Of a DNA stretch of 16,207 bases, positions 6,503 through 14,706 are shown piece by piece. The notes beneath the pieces were generated by a model. That model ran no database searches. It was not told the DNA's origin and saw only the letters and a list, made by a program, of their open reading frames with translations. The DNA comes from Rickettsiales bacterium (GTDB taxonomy: Bacteria > Pseudomonadota > Alphaproteobacteria > TMED109). The DNA lies in the NCBI GenBank assembly GCA_002720125.1, contig PBGQ01000018.1, positions 19,805-36,011 of the forward strand, read 5' to 3'. A program made the translations under genes and the position numbers. Each line of letters begins with the position of its first letter. The first letter of the stretch is position 1.

Positions 6503-7333
6503 ATGAACCTTAGAGAAAGTCAAAATATAGATTCTTGCTCTTTTGAATTTATTTCTCAAAATTCACCTTTGATTATAATGGTTCCTCATAGTGGAAGAAA
6601 TTATGATAAGACTCTGCTTAATCAAACTCAACTAAGCATTAAAGAGTTACGGGACTCTGAAGATGCTTATGTGGATAAATTTTTTTCCAATAATGTTAAA
6701 AAATTCTCATTTTTAAAAGCAAAATTTCCTAGAATATTTGTTGATGTAAATAGATCTCCTTTAGAAATAGATCCACTTATGTGGCAAGAAAACGGTCTGA
6801 CAAAAATTTTTAATCAGAAAACATTAAAAGTACTTTCTGGTATTGGAGTTTTTCCAAAAGTAAACCTGCAAGGTGATTTTCTGTACAATTCAAAAATACC
6901 ATTTATAGAAGCAAAAAGAAGACTTTTTAAATATTATTTTCCTTACCATAAAAAAATAAAAGATGTTATAAATACAACAATTATCAAATTTAAGAAAGTT
7001 GTAGCTTTAGATTGTCATTCAATGGCGTCAGATATAATTGACAGCGACGTAGTTCTAAGCAATGGCCAAGGTATAACTGCAAGTTACGATATTTTGTATT
7101 TTATGAAAGACTTTTTTAAAAGTTTTGGTTTTAAAGTTAGTATAAATAATCCTTTTAAAGGAGGTTTCATTTCCTATCATCATTCAAACATTAAAAAAAA
7201 TATACATTTTATCCAAGTCGAAGTTAATAAAAGAATATACATGTCAGAACAAGATTACACTATAAAAAAAGAAGAAATGAAAAAATTACAATCTTGTTTT
7301 AAAAAGTTAGTAGAAAACATTATTATGAATTAA
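6503..7333 (+). CDS. N-formylglutamate amidohydrolase family protein
   Basis: This 276-residue cytoplasmic protein has no signal peptide. It carries the family motifs MVPHSGRNYD (26-35), DVNRSPLEIDPLMW (81-94), ALDCHSM (168-174), NNPFKGGFISYHH (215-227) and FIQVEVNKRIYM (236-247). His29, Asp170, His172 and Glu240 are in positions expected for the zinc-dependent amidohydrolase fold (PF05013). Members deformylate N-formylglutamate at the end of one histidine breakdown route, but no hut genes are present here, so the physiological substrate may differ. The gene starts 27 nt after the futA stop, and no clear ribosome site is seen. It may be read through from futA or from an unseen promoter. Confidence 0.88.
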   Translation: MNLRESQNIDSCSFEFISQNSPLIIMVPHSGRNYDKTLLNQTQLSIKELRDSEDAYVDKFFSNNVKKFSFLKAKFPRIFVDVNRSPLEIDPLMWQENGLTKIFNQKTLKVLSGIGVFPKVNLQGDFLYNSKIPFIEAKRRLFKYYFPYHKKIKDVINTTIIKFKKVVALDCHSMASDIIDSDVVLSNGQGITASYDILYFMKDFFKSFGFKVSINNPFKGGFISYHHSNIKKNIHFIQVEVNKRIYMSEQDYTIKKEEMKKLQSCFKKLVENIIMN

Positions 7334-7370
7334 AACTAAAGTTCTTTATTAATTTACAATTTATTAAAGT

Positions 7371-7376
7371 TATAAT
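7371..7376 (+). promoter_or_regulatory. mrcA: Possible -10 box for mrcA
   Basis: A perfect TATAAT occurs in the 83-nt gap before mrcA, 40 nt ahead of the ATG. No convincing -35 lies at normal spacing, and chance occurrence in AT-rich DNA is likely. Confidence 0.25.
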
Positions 7377-7416
7377 ACAAATCAAATAAGATTTACAAAC
7401 AAATAAAATTAATTTT

Positions 7417-9801
7417 ATGAAGATTATTTTTTATACTTTTCTTACGCTCGTATTAGTAGCTTTTCTATTTATAGCAATTAGTATAATGGGAATTATAAAA
7501 TATACTAAAGATTTGCCAGACTATAAACAACTTAAAGAATACTCGCCATCTATCATTAGCAGGCTCTACACAGGCAATGGTTCTCCTTTAGCAGAATTCT
7601 CTCTTCAAAAAAGGATTTTTATTCCTACATCCTCTATGCCAGATATGGTAAAGAGAGCATTTGTATCAGCAGAGGATAAAAATTTTTTTCAGCACAAGGG
7701 AGTTGACTTTATTAGCATTGCTAAAGCTTTTGTAATTAATATTAACAATATTTACAATGGCAGAAGGTTAGTTGGGGCATCTACCATTACTCAACAAGTA
7801 GCAAAAAACTTTTTACTGTCCAATGAAGTTTCTTTGAATAGGAAAATTAAGGAGGCTTTATTGGCATTAAGAATAGAGAGAATTCTTACTAAAGAAAGAA
7901 TTCTAGAGCTATATTTAAATGAAATTTTTCTTGGTCTAAGATCTTATGGAGTTGCTGCCGCATCCTTAAATTATTTCAATAAATCCTTAGACGAATTAGA
8001 GCTGTCTGAGATAGCCTATTTAGCAGGATTACCAAAAGGCCCTAATAATTATCATCCAATTAAAAATAAAAAAGCAGCTATCATAAGAAGAAATTATGTT
8101 TTAAACCGAATGAAAGAAGATGGAATTATTTCTCAGGAAGCTGCAATTAAAGCCTCTTTAAAACCTATAGAACAAACTAGCCAAAAGGAGGAAGAGAGGG
8201 TATATGCGCCTTACTTTATAGAAGAAGTAAGAAGAAAGATAATTGATAATTATGGAGAGGATGCTTTGTATAGAGAAGGATTAAACATAATTACAACAAT
8301 AGATCCAATTTTACAGAAGCATGCAATAGATTCTTTGAGAAAGGGTATAGAGGATTATGATAAGAGACACGGGTGGCGAGGACCTTTAAGAAATATCAAA
8401 GAAGAAGTAATTAATAAAAAATCTAAAAATCTTAGAGAGAAATATAAAAATTTTCCAGGGTTACATTCAAAAAAGCTTGGCTATATTTTACAAATTAGTG
8501 ATAAGAAACTAACAATTAAACTATTAGAAACAAACAAAAAGGTACAAATAAATAAAGAAGATATAATTAAACAAAAATGGCTAAATAAATCTAATAATTT
8601 TAATTTCGATCAGATAAATGAAAACTTTAAAAAATATGATTTACTAGTTATCAATGAAATAAAAGATAACCAAAATAAAATTTACGAAATTGACCAAATT
8701 CCTGAAGTCAACGGAGCAATAGTAGTTGTAGACCCTAGAAATGGCAGAGTATTAGCTTTGTCGGGAGGATATGATTTTGATGGAAGTGAATTTAACAGGG
8801 CTACCCAGGCTAAAAGGCAGCCAGGATCAGCCTTTAAACCCTTTGTTTACTTATCGGCTTTGGAAAATGGCTATCTTCCAAATACTAAAATATTAGATGC
8901 TCCTTTAGTTATAGATCAAGGTCCTCAACTAGGAGACTGGAGGCCAAAAAATTATTCAGGAGTTTTTTATGGACCATCAACTTTGAGAGTGGGTTTAGAA
9001 AAATCGAGAAACGTTATGACTGTTAGATTAGCAAATCAGATTGGTATGAAGAAAATTACTGAAATAGGAAAAAGATTTAAGTTAGGTAATTTTCCACCTC
9101 TTTTAGCGACATCATTGGGAGCAGAAGAAGTTACCTTATTAGATCTTGTGGCAGCATATGCTGCTTTTGTTAATGGTGGTCGCTATAATAAGCCAGCAAT
9201 AATTGAGAAGATACAGGATAGAAAAGGTAAAACTATATTTAGAAGAGATGAAAGGTTTTGCAAAAAATGTCAAATAATTCAAGAAAAAAATTTTATTAGA
9301 CCTCTTTTAGCTCCCGAAGGTGAGCAAATTATTGATGAGTCTTTCGCATTTCAATTAACTTGGATGCTCAAAGGAGTAACTGAGAGAGGAACTGCAAAAT
9401 CTTTGAAAAACTTAGGGCATTCTTTAGCAGGAAAAACTGGAACAACTAACGATAACATGGATGCATGGTTTTTAGGATTTTCTCCTGAAATTGTAGTAGG
9501 AGTCTTCATAGGATTTGACCAACCCAAAACATTAGGAGATAAAGAAACAGGTGGAAAAGTTGCTGTTCCAATTTTTGCAGACTTTCTTACCAAGGCTCTA
9601 AAAAACTTAGAAAAAAGACCTTTTTTAGTTCCAGAAAACATTGAGATGGTAAAAATAGAACATAATTCAGGAAAGTTTGTTATAGCAGATAGTAAAAATA
9701 CAATTTATGAAGCCTTTTTAAAAGGAACAATTAATACTGAAACGGATAAAAAATATATCAATAAAGAAGTTATAAAGGGTTTTGAAGATAATTTATATTA
9801 G
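7417..9801 (+). CDS. mrcA: Penicillin-binding protein 1A, bifunctional peptidoglycan synthase
   Basis: This 794-residue class A PBP polymerises and cross-links peptidoglycan on the periplasmic face. An N-terminal membrane anchor spans about 4-27. The GT51 glycosyltransferase domain (about 55-230) shows the catalytic EDKNFFQHKGVD (86-97, Glu86), GASTITQQVAKNF and RKIKEALLALRIE-like segments. An OB-like insert (about 300-430) follows, as in other proteobacterial PBP1A proteins. The transpeptidase domain has SAFK (Ser471, Lys474), SRN (530-532) and KTGTT (673-677). A CKKC pair (615-618) is present near the end of the transpeptidase core; alphaproteobacterial PBP1A proteins often have a CxxC here. 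All catalytic motifs are intact. The gene stops 8 nt before prfB, and this pair is a common alphaproteobacterial order. Confidence 0.97.
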   Translation: MKIIFYTFLTLVLVAFLFIAISIMGIIKYTKDLPDYKQLKEYSPSIISRLYTGNGSPLAEFSLQKRIFIPTSSMPDMVKRAFVSAEDKNFFQHKGVDFISIAKAFVININNIYNGRRLVGASTITQQVAKNFLLSNEVSLNRKIKEALLALRIERILTKERILELYLNEIFLGLRSYGVAAASLNYFNKSLDELELSEIAYLAGLPKGPNNYHPIKNKKAAIIRRNYVLNRMKEDGIISQEAAIKASLKPIEQTSQKEEERVYAPYFIEEVRRKIIDNYGEDALYREGLNIITTIDPILQKHAIDSLRKGIEDYDKRHGWRGPLRNIKEEVINKKSKNLREKYKNFPGLHSKKLGYILQISDKKLTIKLLETNKKVQINKEDIIKQKWLNKSNNFNFDQINENFKKYDLLVINEIKDNQNKIYEIDQIPEVNGAIVVVDPRNGRVLALSGGYDFDGSEFNRATQAKRQPGSAFKPFVYLSALENGYLPNTKILDAPLVIDQGPQLGDWRPKNYSGVFYGPSTLRVGLEKSRNVMTVRLANQIGMKKITEIGKRFKLGNFPPLLATSLGAEEVTLLDLVAAYAAFVNGGRYNKPAIIEKIQDRKGKTIFRRDERFCKKCQIIQEKNFIRPLLAPEGEQIIDESFAFQLTWMLKGVTERGTAKSLKNLGHSLAGKTGTTNDNMDAWFLGFSPEIVVGVFIGFDQPKTLGDKETGGKVAVPIFADFLTKALKNLEKRPFLVPENIEMVKIEHNSGKFVIADSKNTIYEAFLKGTINTETDKKYINKEVIKGFEDNLY

Positions 9802-9809
9802 AGGATTTT

Positions 9810-10905
9810 ATGCTTATAGAGTTAGAAACAGAAATAAATGAAATTGAAAGAACTGTTGAATTCATAAGGAGGTATCTTTGACCCTTTAGATATGGAAAAA
9901 AAAATTATTCACTTTAATAAATTATCAGAGGAAAAAAACTTCTGGGAAAACACAAAAAATGCTCAAAAAATATTTAAAGAAAAAAGCAAAATTGAGAAAA
10001 ACTTAAATGACTTTAAAGCCTTAGAAAATGAGTTAGTGGATTTAAAAGAACTTTTTCAGTTATTTAAAAATGATAGCGATCTAGATGTCCAAGAAGACAT
10101 TGTTTCACTAATCAAAAAAATAAAAAAAAAGGCAAATAATACTAAGTTAAATACTCTTTTATCTAAAGAGGCTGACTCTAATAACTGTTTTATAGAGATT
10201 CATGCAGGAGCTGGAGGAACAGAGAGTCAAGACTGGGCGGAAATGCTTTTAAGAATGTACAATAGATGGATAGAAGAAAAAAAATTTAAAAGAGAGATTA
10301 TTAATTTTCATTCGGGCGATGAAGCGGGAATAAAATCTGTTACTATTAGAGTAACTGGAGAAAATGCTTATGGTTTACTTAAAACAGAAAGTGGAATTCA
10401 TAGATTGGTAAGAATCTCTCCATTTGACTCTCAAAAAAGAAGACATACTAGTTTTGCTAGCATTTGGATTTATCCTGAGTCTAACGAAGATATAGAGATT
10501 AAAGTTGGGATGAAAGACTTAAGGATTGATACCTACAGAGCCTCTGGTGCTGGCGGACAACACGTTAATAAGACTGATAGTGCTGTTAGAATTACTCATA
10601 TACCAACAAAAATTGTAGTACAATGTCAAAATCAAAGGTCACAACATCAAAATAAGGCTACTGCTCTAAAAATGTTAGAGTCTAGATTATATGAAATAGA
10701 ATTAAGAAATTTAGAGAAAAAGAATAGCAAAAATGTTTCAGAGAAAAAAGAGATAGGATGGGGAAATCAAATAAGGTCATATATTATGCAGCCTTATCAA
10801 TTAGTAAAAGATAACAGGACTGGACAGGAGACTAGCGATGTATTAGGGGAATTAGATGGAAATCTCGATGATTTTATTTTAAATAATTTATCAAATAAGT
10901 TATAG
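9810..10905 (+). CDS. prfB: Peptide chain release factor 2, made by programmed +1 frameshift
   Basis: RF2 recognises UGA and UAA and releases the finished peptide. The gene begins at ATG 9810 (GAGG ribosome site at 9801-9804). It reads 23 codons to an in-frame TGA (9879-9881) and then continues in the +1 frame from GAC 9880, giving 364 residues, close to the 365 of E. coli RF2. The frame-1 ATG at 9892 is only an internal Met and would lose the conserved N-terminus. Landmarks in the full-length numbering are the stop-codon-reading SPF (203-205) and the catalytic GGQ (248-250, bases 10552-10560). The position matching E. coli residue 246 is Ala, the active variant, and not the Thr of strain K-12. 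GWGNQIRSY in the C-terminal part is also typical. It is regulated by its own product: low RF2 slows decoding of the TGA and favours the shift. Confidence 0.97.
9867..9882 (+). promoter_or_regulatory. prfB: RF2 programmed +1 frameshift site
   Basis: The bases AGGAGG-TAT-CTT-TGA-C contain an internal Shine-Dalgarno (9867-9872), a 3-nt spacer, the slippery CTT (9876-9878) and a UGA followed by C, the weak stop context. This differs from the E. coli site by one base (AGGAGG for AGGGGG) and has the same spacing. The frame-0 product would be a 23-residue peptide ending RRYL. Confidence 0.97.
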
Positions 10906-10917
10906 AATTATGGAAAC

Positions 10918-11373
10918 TTATTTTAGAAAAGATAAAATCTCTTCAAGGTGATTTGCGACTTTTACTTTGTTCCATACGTGTAAAATTTTATTATTTTTAT
11001 CAATAAGGAAGGTAGTTCTTTCTATACCAAAATACTTCTTTCCATACATGCTTTTCTCCACCCAAACCTTGTATTTTTCACAAGTATCATTTTCAAAATC
11101 AGATAATAAGTCAATAAGTAAATTATGTTTTTCTATAAAATTTCTATGTTTTTTAGTACTATCTTTAGATATTCCGAAGACTAAATAGCCTAATTTGTTT
11201 ATTTTGTCTAAGTTTTTCGAAAATTCGATAGCTTCTTTGGTGCAGCCTGGCGTATTATCTTTGGGATAAAAAAATAATACAACATTTTTTTTAATTTTAT
11301 TTAGTTCTACCAATTCATCATTATGATTAAGTAATTCAAAATTTGGGGCTATATCGTTTACTTTAAGAGACAT
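10918..11373 (-). CDS. bcp: Peroxiredoxin, BCP/PrxQ family
   Basis: This 151-residue cytoplasmic thiol peroxidase reduces hydrogen and organic peroxides. The peroxidatic site is YPKDNTPGCTKEA (36-48) with Cys44, supported by the conserved Thr41, Pro42 and Arg119 (in FGIERTTFLID). In typical BCP the resolving cysteine comes five residues later (CTxxAC). Here that position is Ile49. The only other cysteine is Cys98, in DFENDTCEKYKVW, too far for the known alternative helix-3 site. The enzyme may therefore act as a 1-Cys form or use an outside thiol, which is inference. It converges on prfB with a 12-nt gap and diverges from the AsmA-like gene across 46 nt. Confidence 0.93.
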   Translation of the reverse strand: MSLKVNDIAPNFELLNHNDELVELNKIKKNVVLFFYPKDNTPGCTKEAIEFSKNLDKINKLGYLVFGISKDSTKKHRNFIEKHNLLIDLLSDFENDTCEKYKVWVEKSMYGKKYFGIERTTFLIDKNNKILHVWNKVKVANHLEEILSFLK

Positions 11374-11389
11374 TTCAAATAATTTTATG

Positions 11390-11395
11390 TATAAT
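11390..11395 (+). promoter_or_regulatory. Possible -10 box for the AsmA-like gene
   Basis: TATAAT lies in the 46-nt divergent gap, 24 nt before the TTG start at 11420, which would give a short leader. No good -35 is seen. Confidence 0.3.
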
Positions 11396-11419
11396 AAAAT
11401 ATTAAATATAAGTTAAAAA

Positions 11420-14407
11420 TTGTTCAAATTCAAGATTACTAAATATATTTTTTACACTTTGTTGGCATTGCTAATTTTAGTTTTGCTATTCTTATTAAGG
11501 TTGTCTGTAAAACCATTAAATGTTAGTTATTTAAAAGACTATCTAAAAAGTAAGCCATATTTAACTCAGCATTTTGATAAAATCGAATTAGAAAAAATTC
11601 AAGTAAAGGTTAATATACTCTCAAACAAGATAAACCTTAATTTAGGACAAATTTCTTTTAAAAACTTTGATAAGCAGATTAAAAAGCTAGTCGCTGATGA
11701 AATTACAATAGACATTTTGTTTACTGACTTTTTAAATGACAAAATTTCAATCCATGCTTTAAACATGTCTAAAGGTGAGGTTGAAGTAGAGACTAATAAA
11801 ATTGGTACTGTTTTCAATAAAAGAGAAATCCAAAATCTTACCTTGCTATTATCAGCGGAAGAAAAACTAGATTTTTTTAAAAAAATAACGCTTCAGGATT
11901 TTAAAGTAAATGTAAAAAATTTATCTGATAATACAAACATAGTTACAGAAGTAAAAAATGGAACAATAACTCTCAAAAATAATAAGCCAATATTTAATAA
12001 TTTTTTAATTAAAAATACTATTTACTCAGGTATAGAAAAAAGAGAAAATCTTAAAATTAAAAGTATACTGATGAGCTACACTGAAAATCATGATTATCTA
12101 ATAACCATAGAAGAGGTATCTTTTAAAGGGATTGAAAATTACTTTAACCAGGACTATTTCTATTTTGATTTTGTAAAAGTTAAAGATTGCAAAATAAAGT
12201 TCAATACTAAAACAAAAAAAATAAATTTAAGGTCAAAAATAGAACAAAATAATAACTTATTTCCATTAGACTTTGATGGGTTTTTAGACAAAAATTTAAA
12301 GCTCAATGGACAATTAGTAGGAGAATTATCTGAAACAAAAATTTTTAAAATATTGAATAAAGAAAAAATTATTGGTTTAGGTCTTGATATGAAAAATGCC
12401 AGCAATGGAAATGCTAATGGAAACTTTCTTTTCAATATCTCAAAAAATAAGATTGAAAATTTAGACTTTGATCTTAGATATAGCCTAAAAAAATTTAACC
12501 CTATTTCATTTGCCTTTAAAAAAGATAAAAGAATTGAGGCTACATTAAAAGAGTTTTATATTTTAGGAAAGTATGAAAATAACCAAGTCAAACTGCTAGA
12601 TTTTACAGCTAGCCTTAAAGAGGGCAGGGTAAGTGCTTATGGAAATTTAGAGAGCTTAGTTGACAAAATTAAATTTGAACTTGTATTCACATTGCACAAT
12701 TTCGTATTTGAGAATTTCAATTTTCAAGATAATTTAGGAGTTTTAGATAATTATAAGAACATATTTCACAACACTAAAATAAAAAATATTCTTTTAGATA
12801 ATCTTGTTTTAGAAATTTCTAATAAAGAAGGTGATATAGTAATGAATTCATTATTTTGTAAACTTAAAAAAATGGATCTTTACTTTCCTCAGGATTTAAT
12901 AGTTAACCTAGAATCCGTTGAAATGACTGCAGATGATAAAGTATTAAAAGCTAATTCGCAAAAAATAATTATCAAGCACAAAACACTGAAAAATGCAGAA
13001 TTTCAAAAAACTAGATTGTCATTATCTTACAACTTAAAAAAAATTAATAACTATGAATTAAGTTTAAATAGTCAGATAAGTTCTCAATATAAAAATTTAA
13101 GAAAAATAGCAGGGTTATATAATGAGTTACAACTAGATGAATATTTTTTTGATGGATTAGATGGAATATTAGAGGCTAATATTAATTTTAATGCTCAGAA
13201 TAAGGATAACAAAAAAAAGTTTTATGATTTAAAATTGACAGGGGAACTTTCAGATTTTTTTACTCAAAAAGAAGTAGGCTCAGAGAGTATCCCTCTCAAG
13301 CTAGAGGAATTTAATGGGAGCTTTGCTGTTGAAGATAACAAAATCAAATTAGAAGGAAATGGTATCCTAAACGGTTCTGAAGCAAAATTAATTTTAGACG
13401 TTGATGAAAAAAATAGCTTGAGAGCAAAAATTATATCTGATGCAAAACATAACTCTTTTAGCTTTTTAAACAATTATAATTTTTTAACGCAAGGCAATTC
13501 TAAAATAGAAATGTTAGTAACAAAAGAGAAAATATCTGATGATGACTGGAAGGTTCTTTTTAAAAGCAACTTATTCAAGAATGAGGTTACAATTGATTTT
13601 TTATCTCACCAGAAAAATTCCAATACAAATGGACAAATGGAAGGTGAGTTTTTTTTTAAAGGTTTAGACTTATTAAAAGTTAAGAATTTACAATATGCTA
13701 CAGATGATATTTTATTAAGTCTAGATATGTATTTTAATGGCTCTGGAGATATATCTAATATTGATTTACATCAATTCATAAGTGCAAATAACAATTTCAA
13801 AGGGAATATTAAATTTTTAACTTCTAATAAAAAAGAAATAAAGATTAGAGGATACAGTTTTGACTTTAAAGATATACCCATGCAGAAAGAGGATAATAAT
13901 TCTACTTTTATTAAAGTCGATATTGATATAGATAATCTTTTATTTGGTGAAAATAATTTTGGAAGAGCTATATGCAACGTAGATTTATATGATGAAAAGA
14001 TTGAAAGTCTATCAGGTAAACTCATAAATAATAGTATAGTGCATACAAATTTTGTTTTTAGAGAATACGACAAGAAACAGAATGACGTTATAGAATTTAT
14101 ATTTGATGATTTTGGCTTGTTTTTAAAAACAGTAGGAGTAACTGATGATTTTTCTAATGGAAAAGGAATACTCACATTGACCTTAAAAGATGATACGCAA
14201 GAAATAATTAATGGTTTTTACGATATAAAGTCTTTTTCTATAAAAAATGCTTCATTTCTTGCAAGAATTCTTCAACTTGCATCTTTTACAGGGTTACTTG
14301 AAATACTTGGAAACGAAGGGATACCATTTAGTAAATTAAGTGGAAAATTTGATAAGAAAAATAATGTACTCAAAGTTAATAATACAAAATTTGAGGACTA
14401 TCCCTAG
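11420..14407 (+). CDS. AsmA/YhdP-like (DUF3971) envelope protein, main part before a frameshift
   Basis: Translation from TTG 11420 gives 995 residues. An in-frame TAA at 11414 rules out an earlier start, and the TTG keeps the basic KFKITK segment ahead of the single membrane helix (about 9-29). The rest is a long, low-complexity, beta-rich periplasmic region of repeating strand pairs without cysteine clusters or enzymatic motifs, as in AsmA-like proteins. E. coli members of this clan (YhdP, TamB, YdbH) bridge the inner and outer membranes and help move phospholipids outward. A similar role here is inferred. The frame stops at TAG 14405 just after KFEDYP, before the conserved family C-terminus, which continues in another frame (14404-14706). 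With one base restored, the product would be about 1,095 residues. The bcp / DUF3971 / tyrS neighbourhood is common in alphaproteobacteria. Confidence 0.85.
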   Translation: MFKFKITKYIFYTLLALLILVLLFLLRLSVKPLNVSYLKDYLKSKPYLTQHFDKIELEKIQVKVNILSNKINLNLGQISFKNFDKQIKKLVADEITIDILFTDFLNDKISIHALNMSKGEVEVETNKIGTVFNKREIQNLTLLLSAEEKLDFFKKITLQDFKVNVKNLSDNTNIVTEVKNGTITLKNNKPIFNNFLIKNTIYSGIEKRENLKIKSILMSYTENHDYLITIEEVSFKGIENYFNQDYFYFDFVKVKDCKIKFNTKTKKINLRSKIEQNNNLFPLDFDGFLDKNLKLNGQLVGELSETKIFKILNKEKIIGLGLDMKNASNGNANGNFLFNISKNKIENLDFDLRYSLKKFNPISFAFKKDKRIEATLKEFYILGKYENNQVKLLDFTASLKEGRVSAYGNLESLVDKIKFELVFTLHNFVFENFNFQDNLGVLDNYKNIFHNTKIKNILLDNLVLEISNKEGDIVMNSLFCKLKKMDLYFPQDLIVNLESVEMTADDKVLKANSQKIIIKHKTLKNAEFQKTRLSLSYNLKKINNYELSLNSQISSQYKNLRKIAGLYNELQLDEYFFDGLDGILEANINFNAQNKDNKKKFYDLKLTGELSDFFTQKEVGSESIPLKLEEFNGSFAVEDNKIKLEGNGILNGSEAKLILDVDEKNSLRAKIISDAKHNSFSFLNNYNFLTQGNSKIEMLVTKEKISDDDWKVLFKSNLFKNEVTIDFLSHQKNSNTNGQMEGEFFFKGLDLLKVKNLQYATDDILLSLDMYFNGSGDISNIDLHQFISANNNFKGNIKFLTSNKKEIKIRGYSFDFKDIPMQKEDNNSTFIKVDIDIDNLLFGENNFGRAICNVDLYDEKIESLSGKLINNSIVHTNFVFREYDKKQNDVIEFIFDDFGLFLKTVGVTDDFSNGKGILTLTLKDDTQEIINGFYDIKSFSIKNASFLARILQLASFTGLLEILGNEGIPFSKLSGKFDKKNNVLKVNNTKFEDYP

Positions 14408-14706
14408 GAGCTACAGTTAAAGGAAGCCTAAATCTTGAAAGTAAAAATATTGATTTAGAGGGAGTCTTAGTTCCAGCCTACGCAATTAACTCTATAATTA
14501 ATAAAATTCCAGTGATAGGTGATATAGTAACTGGTATAGAGGGTGAAGGAATTATTGGAGTTGAATATAAAGCACAGGGAAGTTTTGAAAATCCTAATTA
14601 TTTGATAAACCCTTTTTCATTATTTACTCCAGGAATACTAAGAAATCTTTTTACACCTACAGATAAAAAAGAGGATACCGAAGTTAATGATGATGCTAAG
14701 AAGTAA
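14404..14706 (+). pseudogene. C-terminal part of the AsmA/YhdP-like protein, out of frame
   Basis: From CTA 14404 the -1 frame reads on for 100 residues, LGATVKGSLNLESKN onward, including VPAYAINSIINKIPVIGDI, GEGIIGVEYKAQGSF and NPFSLFTPGILRNLF. These are the most conserved motifs of the AsmA2/DUF3971 C-terminus, so this belongs to the gene starting at 11420 and is not a separate gene. An ATG at 14512 could start a 64-residue product, but it lacks a ribosome site and would begin in mid-domain. The intact motifs suggest a sequencing or assembly error, or a very recent mutation. The end overlaps the tyrS 3' end by 11 nt in convergent orientation. Confidence 0.8.

Noticed and set aside
7334-7416. 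Small RNA or riboswitch ahead of mrcA
   Set aside because: The gap is almost pure AT without a stable stem or known conserved motif.
9892-10905. ATG 9892 as the start of prfB
   Set aside because: It would leave RF2 without its conserved first 27 residues, while the upstream frame with the exact RF2 shift site and a ribosome site restores the normal length.
13771-14175. Open frame of 134 codons on the minus strand inside the AsmA-like gene
   Set aside because: It is rich in Ser, Leu, Phe and Lys as expected for the antisense of AT-rich coding DNA, has no family motif, and lies wholly within a gene with clear features. The other antisense frames (for example 9351-9641, 12160-12435, 15588-15824) are rejected for the same reason.
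14399-14407. Programmed -1 frameshifting in the AsmA-like gene
   Set aside because: The codons before the stop (TAT CCC) do not form an X-XXY-YYZ slippery heptamer, re-pairing in the -1 frame would be poor, and I saw no clear hairpin just downstream.
14512-14706. Separate small 64-residue gene
   Set aside because: Its sequence is the continuation of the AsmA/DUF3971 C-terminal domain, with the domain starting before the ATG and no ribosome site.
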